Below are positions 24,316 through 34,731 of a stretch of DNA of 64,000 nt, one piece after another. The position numbers and the translations under genes are program-made. How positions within the stretch are numbered: the first letter of the stretch is position 1; each line of letters opens with the position of its first letter. The notes under the pieces were generated by a model. The model ran no database searches. It was not told the origin of the DNA and was given only the letters and a program-made list of their open reading frames with translations. Source of the stretch: Clostridiales bacterium (GTDB lineage: Bacteria > Actinomycetota > Coriobacteriia > Anaerosomatales > SLCP01); contig JAGXSG010000028.1 in the NCBI GenBank assembly GCA_018333995.1, positions 62,001 to 126,000 of the forward strand. Direction: 5' to 3'.

Positions 24316-25476
24316 GTGTACGTACGTGACGCGGCGGGGTTGCGCGAATGCATTGGCCGCATTCAGAGTTCGCCGTTCATCGCGCTCGATACCGAGTTCA
24401 TGCGCGATAGAACGTACTATGCGCGCCTGTGCCTGATCCAGATCGCCACGGACGACATGCAGGCGATCATCGATCCCCTGGCGGTGCGTGAGCTATCTCC
24501 CCTGCTCTCCGTCTTGGCGGACGTTCACGTGACCAAAGTCTTGCACGCTGGTTCGCAGGATCTCGAGATATTTTGGCAACTTATGGGGCGGGTTCCGGCT
24601 CCTGTGTTCGACACTCAAGTCGCGGCTACTCTCGCCGGTTTCCCGACACAGGTTGGGTACGGTGCGCTCGTCGAAAATATGCTCGGTGTCAAGCTCGACA
24701 AATCAGACACATTCACTGACTGGTCTCGCCGTCCGCTCTCGGAGAATCAGATCGAATACGCTCTCAACGATGTGCGCTACCTTCCGATGATCTATCGCGA
24801 GCTGCGCGGACGCCTTGAGACAGAGAATCGCCTCTCATGGCTCGAACCCGACTTCGATCGCATGGTCGACCCAGCGACGTACGATCTACTGCCTGAGGAG
24901 CAGTTCAGAAGGGTGAAGCGCGTCGCGTCGCTCACCCCTCGGCAGCTTGGCGTGCTGATGTGCGTGACCGCGTGGCGAGAGAACGAGGCCCGGCGCAGGG
25001 ACGTTCCCAGGCGCTGGATCATTGGCGACGAGAGCCTGGTGGAGATTGCACGCAGGGTGCCGCTTGACGCCGTTCAGCTCGGTGCGATCCGCGGAGTTGG
25101 CGACAAGCTCGGGAAGTCTTCGTATCCCGGAGTGCTTGAGGCCGTCACCGATGGGCTCGCCCTGCCCGATGAGCGATTGCCGCACATCGAACGCCGCCGC
25201 CGCCGCCCGCTCGATATCGATGCCGCAGTTGATCTTATGGCTGCCCTGGTGCGTCTCCGGGCGAAAGAACACGGCGTCGCGGCGCCCCTGCTCGCTTCGC
25301 GCGACGATCTCAAGAACCTCGCCGCCGGAGAACGCGATGGAAATGCGTTGCTTGAGACGTGGAGACGGTCGATCGTTGGGGAAGAACTTATAGACCTTCT
25401 CGACGGGCGTTTGGCTCTACGCCTTGAAGAAGGAAAGCTTGTGGTAGAGGAAATGGGTTGTGATGACGCTGTGTAG
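24316..25476 (+). CDS. rnd: Ribonuclease D-like 3'-5' exonuclease
   Basis: A 386-residue DEDDy exonuclease. Exo I is FIALDTEFMRDRTYY near residue 20, Exo II HAGSQDLEIF, and Exo III YALNDVRYLPMIYREL with the catalytic tyrosine and aspartate. An HRDC domain follows (about 205-290), with a further C-terminal helical region. RNase D trims tRNA and other small RNA 3' ends. GTG 24316 is preceded by GAGGTGAGG. The 124 bases upstream separate it from the divergent lipid kinase gene. Confidence 0.92.
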   Translation: MYVRDAAGLRECIGRIQSSPFIALDTEFMRDRTYYARLCLIQIATDDMQAIIDPLAVRELSPLLSVLADVHVTKVLHAGSQDLEIFWQLMGRVPAPVFDTQVAATLAGFPTQVGYGALVENMLGVKLDKSDTFTDWSRRPLSENQIEYALNDVRYLPMIYRELRGRLETENRLSWLEPDFDRMVDPATYDLLPEEQFRRVKRVASLTPRQLGVLMCVTAWRENEARRRDVPRRWIIGDESLVEIARRVPLDAVQLGAIRGVGDKLGKSSYPGVLEAVTDGLALPDERLPHIERRRRRPLDIDAAVDLMAALVRLRAKEHGVAAPLLASRDDLKNLAAGERDGNALLETWRRSIVGEELIDLLDGRLALRLEEGKLVVEEMGCDDAV

Positions 25477-25583
25477 CCCGACGTTCCGCACGGGCTCTGG
25501 CAGGACGTTTGCACAGTAGAAGGAGACCCCGCATTGGGGGGCGATTCTGCTACCGGGTACGGAGTCTACGGAGGTCACTAAGG

Positions 25584-26252
25584 ATGTTCGGTTCTTACCT
25601 ATACATATTGATCTTGGCTGTTGGGTTGGGCGTGCTAACCCAGTGGTACGTCAGCTCGTCGTTCAAGCGCTACGCTAAGGTTCCGCTCGCGACGGGACGT
25701 AGCGGATACGAGGTGGCTCGTGCGATGCTCGATGCCGAGGGGCTACATGGTGTCGGAATAGAGCGGGTGTCCGGACACCTATCGGATCACTACGATCCGC
25801 GTGCTCGGGTACTGCGCTTGTCGAAGGATGTGCACGACGGGCGCAGCGTGGCCGCAGCTGGCGTGGCGGCACACGAGGCTGGGCATGCAGTACAGCACGC
25901 GCGGTCGTTCGCACCTGCGGCCGTGCGTCAACTGCTGGTTCCCGCTGCGAACATCGGGTCTCAGGCTGCGCTTCCGCTTATCTTGCTCGGCGCGTTCATG
26001 GCGATTCCTGGCTTGATGTCGCTCGGCGTGCTTCTCTTTGCCGGTGCGGTTCTCTTTCAGTTGGTGACTCTGCCGGTCGAGTTCGACGCTTCGCGTCGCG
26101 CGCTCAGCTCCCTCACGGCTGGCAACGTGTTGCCAGCCGATCAGGTCAGAGGCGCTCGTAAGGTTCTCACCGCAGCTGCGCTTACGTACGTCGCGGCTAC
26201 ACTTATTGCGGTCTTGCAGCTGCTCTATTTCTTGGGTCTGGCGCGCCGTTAG
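25584..26252 (+). CDS. Membrane zinc metallopeptidase (YugP family)
   Basis: A 222-residue integral membrane protein with an N-terminal helix, the zinc signature AAHEAGHAVQHA around residue 95, and two to three C-terminal helices. The distant third zinc ligand is probably the glutamate in LPVEFDASRRA, matching the YugP/PF04298 pattern. ATG 25584 has GGAGGTCA at good distance, so the longer frame from 25509 is rejected. The role of these peptidases is poorly known; membrane protein turnover is the usual suggestion. Confidence 0.88.
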   Translation: MFGSYLYILILAVGLGVLTQWYVSSSFKRYAKVPLATGRSGYEVARAMLDAEGLHGVGIERVSGHLSDHYDPRARVLRLSKDVHDGRSVAAAGVAAHEAGHAVQHARSFAPAAVRQLLVPAANIGSQAALPLILLGAFMAIPGLMSLGVLLFAGAVLFQLVTLPVEFDASRRALSSLTAGNVLPADQVRGARKVLTAAALTYVAATLIAVLQLLYFLGLARR

Positions 26253-26333
26253 CCGTAACGCGTGGAGAGCCGTCGTGCGCGACTCGGTTTCCTCTGTGGT
26301 GCCGGCCGTGCCACACAAGGGGGAGGTGTGGGC

Positions 26334-27608
26334 GTGACGAACGAGCGGACTTTAAGCGTGACCGAAGCGATGTCTGTCGCGAAAAGGGCGCTCGAGTCGA
26401 TCACGCTTACTGTCATCGGTGAAGTCTCGGAGTTCTCGGACAAGCCCGGTTACAAGGCGACCTACTTCACGGTGTGCGACGCAGGAGCGTCGATGAGCTG
26501 TCTCATGTGGCAAGACGCGTACCGGGCTTCCGGGATCACGCTGCGCTGCGGGATGCTTGTCGAGCTGACCGGGCAGTTCTCGGCGTATCTTCCCAAGGGG
26601 CGGATGCAGTTCGTCGCTCGCAGGATTGCGCTGGCAGGAGAAGGCCACCTCAGAATGCGCGTGGCAGAGCTCACCCGGCGCCTTGATTCAGAGGGCCTCA
26701 TGTCTGTGGTGAGAAAGCGGCAACTGCCCGCACTTCCGGAGCGGATCGCCGTTGTCACCTCGCCGCGAGGAAAAGCTGTACACGACGTGATTCGCACGCT
26801 TAAGCGCCGGTATCCGCTTGCTGAAGTGCTCGTCGCGGGAGTGCCCATTGAGGGTGTAGAAGCGGCGAGCTGCATTTGCGAGGGTCTTGCCACAGCGGTT
26901 CGCGCGGACGTCGATGTGGTATTGCTGGTTCGTGGCGGCGGTTCGTACGAGGATCTGATGCCGTTCAATGATGAAACGGTAGCTCGTGCGATCGTCGCGT
27001 GTCCGGTACCCGTCGTCACGGGGATTGGACACGAACCAGACACGACCATCGCTGATCTCGTCGCTGACCTCAGGGCTTCGACGCCCACCGCGGCGGCGGA
27101 GGCGGTGGTGCCCTCTTGTGAAGAGCTGGAGTCGATGCTTGGCGCGGTGTCCCGCCAATTAGCTAGAGCGCTGGAGCGAAAGGTGCGTGACGTGGCGCAC
27201 CGTGTTCGCTTACTCGCTGACAGGCCTGTGTTTCGTGAACCGGTAGCGCTTCTTGGCTCGGCGATGCAAGCCGTAGACCAGGCGGAGGCCTCCCTCGCTC
27301 GCGCGATTCCCATAAGGATGGAGCGGGATGCGGACCGGCTGCGCTACGCACGAGAGGGACTTTTCCGGATCGGTCCCCGCCTCATTGACCGAGCAGGGGA
27401 AGACATCGGCCGCAACGCGTCTCGCTTGCACGACCTGTCGCCCCTTGCGATTCTCGGCCGAGGCTACGCCGTGGTCTTCGGGCCGGACGAGGTCACGGTG
27501 ATCCGCTCTGCGGCCGAGGTCGCTCCCGGCGATGTCGTCCGGGTTCGCGTGCGTGAGGGACGGCTACGATGTATCGTGGATTCTACCGAGGAAGGAACTC
27601 TGTCATGA
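26334..27608 (+). CDS. xseA: Exodeoxyribonuclease VII large subunit
   Basis: A 424-residue protein with an N-terminal OB fold (VIGEVSEFSDKPGYKATYFTV) and a catalytic middle domain with VTSPRGKAVHDVIRTLKRR, LLVRGGGSYEDLMPFNDE and GIGHEPDTTIADLVADLRAST, all typical of XseA. Coiled-coil helices and the ILGRGYAVV segment end the protein. It degrades single-stranded DNA with XseB. GTG 26334 has GGAGGT six bases before it; upstream starts lack a site. Its stop overlaps xseB by ATGA. Confidence 0.95.
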   Translation: MTNERTLSVTEAMSVAKRALESITLTVIGEVSEFSDKPGYKATYFTVCDAGASMSCLMWQDAYRASGITLRCGMLVELTGQFSAYLPKGRMQFVARRIALAGEGHLRMRVAELTRRLDSEGLMSVVRKRQLPALPERIAVVTSPRGKAVHDVIRTLKRRYPLAEVLVAGVPIEGVEAASCICEGLATAVRADVDVVLLVRGGGSYEDLMPFNDETVARAIVACPVPVVTGIGHEPDTTIADLVADLRASTPTAAAEAVVPSCEELESMLGAVSRQLARALERKVRDVAHRVRLLADRPVFREPVALLGSAMQAVDQAEASLARAIPIRMERDADRLRYAREGLFRIGPRLIDRAGEDIGRNASRLHDLSPLAILGRGYAVVFGPDEVTVIRSAAEVAPGDVVRVRVREGRLRCIVDSTEEGTLS

Positions 27609-27847
27609 GTGACGAACGACATCCCAGCCCGGACGAGATGACGTTTGGTGATGCCCTCTCGGAGCTCGAGGGCATTGTCCGCGCACTCGAAGGCGGTCAA
27701 CTCGAACTTGAAGAGAGTATGAGCCGATACGAGCGCGGAGTTGTGCTGCTCAAGGCGCTGCAGGGCAAGCTCGAAGGCGCCCAGCAGAAAGTGACCATGC
27801 TCCTCGGCGAGCTTGACACCGGTGAAGGCGATGATCAGCGGGTGTAG
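27605..27847 (+). CDS. xseB: Exodeoxyribonuclease VII small subunit
   Basis: An 80-residue XseB. The two-helix pattern MTFGDALSELEGIVRALEGG and LELEESMSRYERGVVLL is diagnostic. ATG 27605 overlaps the xseA stop, giving coupled synthesis of the two subunits, of which several small copies coat each large one. Normal length. Confidence 0.95.
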   Translation: MSDERHPSPDEMTFGDALSELEGIVRALEGGQLELEESMSRYERGVVLLKALQGKLEGAQQKVTMLLGELDTGEGDDQRV

Positions 27848-27875
27848 CTGACCTCACCCAGGGGAGGGAGTAGCG

Positions 27876-28226
27876 GTGACCGAGTGCCTGTTCTGCAAGA
27901 TCGCAACAAGAGAGATACCTGCGGAAACGGTGTTTGAGGACGATCTCGTGCTCGCCTTCGATGACATCTCCCCGCAGGCGCCAGTGCACACGCTCGTGAT
28001 ACCCAAGGCGCACTATCAAAACCTGTCCGATGATGTGGAGCACTCGGTGCTCACGGCATTGTTTGCGGCGGTTCCCACGGTCGCCCGACTCAAAGGAGTT
28101 GCTGCGTCCGGATACCGTGTCATTGTGAACAACGGATCAGACGCCAACCAAACCGTGGGCCATCTGCACGTTCATGTGATCGGCGGGGCGCCTATGTCGC
28201 ACGGCATGGTTGAGCTTGCGCCATGA
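27876..28226 (+). CDS. HIT-family (HinT-like) nucleotide hydrolase
   Basis: A 116-residue histidine-triad protein with CLFCKIATREIP at the N-terminus (paired cysteines probably bind zinc) and the catalytic HLHVHVIGG near residue 98. HinT enzymes hydrolyse AMP-lysine and other purine phosphoramidates. GTG 27876 has GGGAGGGAG upstream. Its stop shares ATGA with a 16-codon frame. Confidence 0.93.
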   Translation: MTECLFCKIATREIPAETVFEDDLVLAFDDISPQAPVHTLVIPKAHYQNLSDDVEHSVLTALFAAVPTVARLKGVAASGYRVIVNNGSDANQTVGHLHVHVIGGAPMSHGMVELAP

Positions 28227-28359
28227 CGGAGCCGATCAAGACGACGGTGGCGATAGAGAGCGATGTGGCGTGAGTGCGCTTCATTTTCTCGAGAACGGCT
28301 CGGTGTTAGTTGCGCACACCGGCGTCGTCCGGGCGGCCGTGTTTCCTCCTGAGGAATAA
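28223..28359 (+). other. Two chained mini-ORFs between the HIT and RACo-like genes
   Basis: ATG 28223 (overlapping the HIT stop) opens a 16-residue frame to 28273. GTG 28270 overlaps that stop and opens a 29-residue frame (SALHFLENGSVLVAHTGVV...) to 28359, two bases before the next gene's GTG. The stop/start chaining suggests translational coupling, but neither peptide resembles anything I know and both may be chance. Confidence 0.3.
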
Positions 28360-28361
28360 GC

Positions 28362-29933
28362 GTGCCGTCCGAGGCAGTGCCTGTCACCTTCCTGCCATGT
28401 GGCTCGACGGTGGACGTCGTACCCGGAACACCGCTGCTTGCCGCAGCGAGAGCCGCCGAAGTGTCGCTCGTGGCACCGTGCGGAGGCCGTGGACAGTGTG
28501 GATTGTGCGCTGTCCGGGTCGTGGAGGGGGAACTAGATGCGCCCGGAGACGTGGAATCGGCGGTCCTCGCGAAGACTCGACGACGCGATGAGCGCATTCG
28601 GCTCGCGTGTCGAGCGCTCGTAGGGAATCGCCCGGTCACAGTGATGCCACTCCTGTCGCAGGGGGACGCGAGGGTGGTTTCGCGAGTGAGGCACGGGGTC
28701 GGCGGCGCGATCGGCGCTGCTGTCGACCTGGGGACGACCAACGTCTCTCTACGTCTCATCGATATGCGGTCCGGGAGTGTTCTCGCTGACGGTGACGCGC
28801 CGAATCGCCAGGCAGCATACGGTGCGGACGTGGTGAGCCGCATCGAGGCGGCCATCTCGGGCGAAGCGGCGCCGCTTGCCGAAGCGGCGAGGAGCTCTAT
28901 CATGTCGGCGCTGGCGGCTGCTATGGACGTGCCTAACGGCAACACCGTCTTGCTCGACAAAATGCTGATCGCGGCAAATCCCGCGATGGCGGCGCTCCTT
29001 CTCGGTGTCGATGTGAGCACGATGGCGGCACACCCTTTCGTTGTGGCGCTGCAAGATGGCGACGAGGCGGCGCTTGCTCGATCACTGCGAGTCACCGAAG
29101 CGCATGTTGTTCCGGCCATCGACGCGTTCGTAGGCGGTGACCTTGTGGCAGGCGCAGTCGCGGCGGGACTCACCAAGGGGGCCGATGGATTGCTCTACGT
29201 TGACATCGGCACGAACGTTGAGGTCGCGTTTGCGCTTCCGCATGCGACATTTGCCGCCTCGGCCCCGGCTGGTCCGGCGTTTGAGGGCGTAGGGATCTCG
29301 TGCGGCGGAGGCGCGGGTCCGGGTGGTATCACGCGAGTCAGCATCGACGGGAGCCGCATAGCCCTTGAGACGAGAGGTCTCGTCGCGACTCATTTCACAT
29401 CTTCTGGAATGCTGTCCGCGCTTGATGCACTCCGAAGTTGCGGGCAGCTTGACGCCGACGGCACTCTGCGGCCTCGCGGACCGCTCGCGGACCGTCTGTT
29501 TGCCAGCGATGGGATTCGGGCGATTGCGCTGGGAGAGGAGCCGGAAGACAGGTCCATCTACCTCACGCAGCTTGACATTCGGACCGTTCAGTCAGCAAAA
29601 GCGGCGGTCGCGGTGGCGGTTTCGGGGGTGCTTGACGCCGCCGGAGAACACCAGCTTGCTCAAGGAGCCATAGTATCGGGGGCGTTGGGCGCCGCGATCG
29701 ACAGTGAGGTACTGGTGAGACTGGGATTGCTGCCGAGTAGCGTGGCGGGCAACATCGTGGTCATGCCAGACGCCGTCTTGTCTGGAGCGGCCGCCATGCT
29801 CGTGTCTGACTGTGCTCTTGAGGCGGCGCGGCATTTCGCGCAGACCGCCAAACATGTTGACCTTGCCGCGGGTGAGGGCTTCTCGGCGGCGTTTATGTCG
29901 GCGCTCCAGCTCAAGCCGTACATGCCGGAATAG
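28362..29933 (+). CDS. RACo-like [2Fe-2S]/ASKHA protein (corrinoid activation family)
   Basis: A 523-residue protein. The N-terminal ferredoxin-like domain has Cys40, Cys46 and Cys49 (PCGGRGQCGLC) and a fourth cysteine in RLACRALVG, binding a [2Fe-2S] cluster. From about residue 110 an ASKHA ATPase domain follows (AVDLGTTNVSLRLID, later DIGTNVEVAF and CGGGAGPGGI). RACo proteins use ATP to reduce inactivated Co(II) corrinoid proteins in methyl-transfer systems such as the Wood-Ljungdahl pathway or O-demethylation. No corrinoid protein or methyltransferase is adjacent, so the client is unknown. GTG 28362 has CTGAGGA upstream; a strong hairpin follows the stop. Confidence 0.87.
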   Translation: MPSEAVPVTFLPCGSTVDVVPGTPLLAAARAAEVSLVAPCGGRGQCGLCAVRVVEGELDAPGDVESAVLAKTRRRDERIRLACRALVGNRPVTVMPLLSQGDARVVSRVRHGVGGAIGAAVDLGTTNVSLRLIDMRSGSVLADGDAPNRQAAYGADVVSRIEAAISGEAAPLAEAARSSIMSALAAAMDVPNGNTVLLDKMLIAANPAMAALLLGVDVSTMAAHPFVVALQDGDEAALARSLRVTEAHVVPAIDAFVGGDLVAGAVAAGLTKGADGLLYVDIGTNVEVAFALPHATFAASAPAGPAFEGVGISCGGGAGPGGITRVSIDGSRIALETRGLVATHFTSSGMLSALDALRSCGQLDADGTLRPRGPLADRLFASDGIRAIALGEEPEDRSIYLTQLDIRTVQSAKAAVAVAVSGVLDAAGEHQLAQGAIVSGALGAAIDSEVLVRLGLLPSSVAGNIVVMPDAVLSGAAAMLVSDCALEAARHFAQTAKHVDLAAGEGFSAAFMSALQLKPYMPE

Positions 29934-29935
29934 AC

Positions 29936-29965
29936 GAAGATCCCGGCCTTCGGGCCGGGATCTTC
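29936..29965 (+). terminator. Terminator hairpin after the RACo-like gene
   Basis: GAAGATCCCGGCC and GGCCGGGATCTTC form a perfect 13-bp stem capped by a TTCG tetraloop, three bases after the stop. The following bases (ACATTCCTT) are only loosely T-rich. Confidence 0.85.
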
Positions 29966-30071
29966 ACATTCCTTCCCCTGCTTACCCCTGAGTCTCTGCG
30001 GGCCACCACGGTCAACAGCCTGGTTGTCCACCGCGAATCGGGATGCCGGTCGCCGACGCCCGCCTCTTGTC

Positions 30072-30094
30072 GCTCTTCGGATCCCCCGAAGAGC
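30072..30094. repeat. Perfect 9-bp inverted repeat in the acs upstream region
   Basis: GCTCTTCGG-ATCCC-CCGAAGAGC. It lies in the 473-base gene-free stretch 29966-30438, before the candidate acs promoter. It could be a second terminator or a protein site. Confidence 0.5.
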
Positions 30095-30138
30095 ATTGCT
30101 GGGAAGGGAAACCGTTCTGAGCGAAATGTACCTGATGA

Positions 30139-30166
30139 TTGGATTCACTGCAACATTTGTTACAAG
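30139..30166 (+). promoter_or_regulatory. acs: Candidate acs promoter
   Basis: TTGGAT and TACAAG are 16 bases apart in the most AT-rich part of the interval (about 30115-30180). Transcription from about 30173 would give a leader of roughly 265 nt before the acs ATG. Confidence 0.45.
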
Positions 30167-30181
30167 ATTCTTTCGATTTCT

Positions 30182-30271
30182 GGGCCTGTTACCATGGCAC
30201 CGATCGTTCGCTGTCCCGTCTGAGGAGTGTGCGATTTCGGTTTGATCGCCGCCCACCGAACGATCAGGGCC
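30182..30271 (+). promoter_or_regulatory. Structured 5' leader of acs, possible cis-regulatory RNA
   Basis: GATCGTTCG (30202-30210) pairs perfectly with CGAACGATC (30257-30265). Inside it GCGAT (30231-30235) pairs with ATCGC (30245-30249), and GGCCT (30183-30187) can pair with AGGGCC (30266-30271) through a bulge. This nested fold starts about ten bases after the predicted transcription start. It fits no riboswitch consensus I can recall. The rest, to 30438, is untranslated leader with no gene. Confidence 0.45.
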
Positions 30272-30438
30272 GTCTACCTGATGTGAAGGGTATTTCGCGA
30301 CCAATGAACCGTTACGATTGCTGGGCACATATCTGCGTCGATCGCCGAGGACCGTCCTAGCCGCTGAACCGGCGTAAGGGTTGCGGCCGGGAATCAAGTT
30401 CATGCGTGCGATTTGACTGATGACAGGGAGGTTCAGGA

Positions 30439-32433
<1,995 letters not shown>

Positions 32434-32459
32434 CCCGTAGTCGAAGTCAGCGGGATACG

Positions 32460-32504
32460 GACCCCGGCGGTACCTCCTCCGTGAGGCGCGCCGGGGTCTG
32501 TTTT
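32460..32504 (+). terminator. Rho-independent terminator after acs
   Basis: GACCCCGGCG pairs with CGCCGGGGTC (32489-32498) over 10 bp, followed by TGTTTT. The loop holds a further CCTC/GAGG pairing. Confidence 0.88.
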
Positions 32505-32608
32505 GTGCGGCGTTCTGTGCGGCGTACCACACCCACGGCTATTCGGTTCGTGATAGACTTTCGTGCGGCTTTACGTGAGTTTCGCGATGCGAAAGGAAGA
32601 CTTCCCTT

Positions 32609-33679
32609 ATGGCGTTCAACGACCTGTTCTTGCGTGCTGCACGTCTTGAATCTACCGAGCGCACCCCGGTATGGATGATGCGTCAGGCTGGCCGGTACAT
32701 GGAGGAGTATCGAGCGATTCGCGCCAAGTATGGCTTTCTCGAAATGTGCCGAACGCCCGACCTCGTGGTCGAAGTGACGCTGCAACCTGTCGATCTCGTG
32801 GGTGTCGACGCGGCGATCCTGTTCTCCGACATCCTGGTCTCGTTCCCGGGCATGGGTTTGGACCTCGAGTTCGCGAAGGGAGAAGGGCCGGTCATCCACA
32901 ACCCCATCCGCAGTGTCGCCGACGTCGAGAAGCTCGTCGTTCCCGATCCCTACGAAGCGACCGGCTACGTGATGGAATCGATCACGATGCTCAGGCGCGA
33001 GCTCGAGCACAAGGTGCCCCTGATCGGTTTTGCGGGTGCCCCGTTCACGCTCGCAAGCTACGCGATCGAGGGTCACGGCACGCGTGATTACGAGTACACG
33101 AAGGCACTCATGTGGGGTGAACCGGCCGCATGGGACCTGCTCATGACCAAGTTTGGCGACACTACCATCGCGTATCTGAAGGCGCAGATCGACGCCGGCG
33201 CCCAAGTGGTGCAGTTGTTCGACAGTTGGATCGGATATATGGCTCCGCGAGATTACGAACGCTACGTGCTGCCTCATACCGCGCGGGTTCTCGCCGAGGT
33301 CAAGGCGCACGGTAACGCGGTGGTTGACGGAGGCGTACCGGTCATCCACTTTCCCAACGGCGCCACTTCGATGCTCGATCTCGCACAGAAGGCTGGCGGA
33401 GATATCATCGGTGTTGACTGGCGAATCGATATGAGGAAGGCCGTCGACATCATCGATCCGAGTTTTGGCATCCAGGGCAATATCGATCCGGTTGGACTGT
33501 TCGCGCCCGACGATGAGCTTGAGAAGATGGTGGTCGAGATTCTCGAGGCGGTCGGAACCCGGCCTGGTCACATCTTCAACCTCGGCCATGGGATCCACAA
33601 GACGAGCGATCCGGAGAAGGCCCGCTCTATGATTCGCTTCGTGCACGAGCACTCCGATCGTATCAGGAGCGGTCGTTGA
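32609..33679 (+). CDS. hemE: Uroporphyrinogen III decarboxylase
   Basis: A 356-residue UroD. The N-terminal signature is TPVWMMRQAGRYMEEYR near residue 20; ILFSDILVSFPGMG contains the aspartate needed for pyrrole binding, and GFAGAPFTLASYAIEG is typical. It converts uroporphyrinogen III to coproporphyrinogen III. GAAAGGAAGA precedes ATG 32609. It overlaps hemH by TTGA and leads a three-gene haem cluster. A -10-like TAGACT lies about 55 bases upstream. Confidence 0.96.
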   Translation: MAFNDLFLRAARLESTERTPVWMMRQAGRYMEEYRAIRAKYGFLEMCRTPDLVVEVTLQPVDLVGVDAAILFSDILVSFPGMGLDLEFAKGEGPVIHNPIRSVADVEKLVVPDPYEATGYVMESITMLRRELEHKVPLIGFAGAPFTLASYAIEGHGTRDYEYTKALMWGEPAAWDLLMTKFGDTTIAYLKAQIDAGAQVVQLFDSWIGYMAPRDYERYVLPHTARVLAEVKAHGNAVVDGGVPVIHFPNGATSMLDLAQKAGGDIIGVDWRIDMRKAVDIIDPSFGIQGNIDPVGLFAPDDELEKMVVEILEAVGTRPGHIFNLGHGIHKTSDPEKARSMIRFVHEHSDRIRSGR

Positions 33680-34674
33680 TAGCGGCTGACGGAAGTGTGT
33701 CCACGAGTGCGGTCCTGTTGATCGGCTACGGAGGTCCCCACTGCCTCGACGCGGTCGAGCCCTTCATCGCCCGGCTCATGGGGAGGACTCCCGAACCGGA
33801 GCTCCTAGAGGAGGTCAAGCGGCGATATCTCACGATCGGCGGTTGCTCCCCCATGCTTCCGATCGCTCAGCTGATCGCCCAGGGCGTCGAAGAGAGACTT
33901 CTCACACGGGGTCACGAAATTCCGGTGGCTATCGGCATGCGCTACGCTCCTCCGATGATCGGAGATGTTCTTCGCGCCATGTACGAGAGGGGTGTTCGCA
34001 AGGTCGTCACGGTGTCGCTTTCTCCGTACGAGTCCGCGATCTCGACGGGTGCGTGCCGTGATGCGATCGACGATGCGTGTGCGGAATTGGCAGACATGGA
34101 AGTGATCTCCACCGAGCTGCTGCACACGCTTCCCGCATTCAGCGGACTACTCATCGGCGGAGCTGCCGCCGCGATCCATGAGCTCAAGGACGTTGCTTCG
34201 AAACTCGTCATTTTCACGGCGCACAGTCTGCCCGTGTCCGACATCGATGACGACGATTCGTACGTCGTCCAGCTTCGGAGCGTGCTCAACAGGATCGTTT
34301 CCGGACTCCTGATGGCCGAGGGAACTGAGCTCGATGGCGCTTCGGAGAAGCTTGCGGGCATCGAGGCGTACGGCAATCTCGGCGATCCGCAGCCTTGGGT
34401 GTTCGCGTATCAGTCGAAGGGTCGTAAGCCAGGTCCTTGGCTCGGCCCAGATCTCGATGATGTGATAGGTGCCGCCATACAGGGGGGCTTTGAGGGTGTC
34501 GCGCTGTGTCCTATAGGGTTTGCGATCGACAACATGGAGACTCGGTACGACCTCGATGTCGCCTCTGCCGATCGTCTTCTCGGAGCGGATATCGAGTACA
34601 GCAGAGCAGCCCTTCCCAACGATGATCCGCTGATTCTCGACGCGATCACGGATATGGTGGAGCCGCTCGTGTAG
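33676..34674 (+). CDS. hemH: Ferrochelatase (HemH/CpfC)
   Basis: A 332-residue ferrochelatase with the iron-binding histidine in FTAHSLP (His183), the glutamate region PIGFAIDNMETRYDLD and the AYQSKGRKPGPWLGP loop. It inserts Fe(II) into a porphyrin. TTG 33676 has CAGGAG six bases before it and overlaps the hemE stop. Together with hemE and an oxygen-type porphyrinogen oxidase it matches the coproporphyrin-dependent route of Gram-positive bacteria, but no hemQ/chdC is visible, so the substrate (coproporphyrin or protoporphyrin) is open. Confidence 0.94.
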   Translation: MIAADGSVSTSAVLLIGYGGPHCLDAVEPFIARLMGRTPEPELLEEVKRRYLTIGGCSPMLPIAQLIAQGVEERLLTRGHEIPVAIGMRYAPPMIGDVLRAMYERGVRKVVTVSLSPYESAISTGACRDAIDDACAELADMEVISTELLHTLPAFSGLLIGGAAAAIHELKDVASKLVIFTAHSLPVSDIDDDDSYVVQLRSVLNRIVSGLLMAEGTELDGASEKLAGIEAYGNLGDPQPWVFAYQSKGRKPGPWLGPDLDDVIGAAIQGGFEGVALCPIGFAIDNMETRYDLDVASADRLLGADIEYSRAALPNDDPLILDAITDMVEPLV

Positions 34675-34731
34675 CGGAATGGCAGTGATCGAAGACGGCC
34701 GACCGTTTGGAGCGTGAAGGAGAAGGCGTCC

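Noticed and set aside
28223-28359. A second selenoprotein in the mini-ORF region (TGA 28271)
   Set aside because: The two frames are out of register, and reading through the TGA reaches another stop soon without recognisable sequence.
30340-30400. c-di-AMP riboswitch in the acs leader
   Set aside because: CCGCTGAACCGGCGTAAGG recalls the 3' conserved part of that riboswitch, but the other conserved blocks (GGGGGAACC- and GGGGUGAA-like) are missing.
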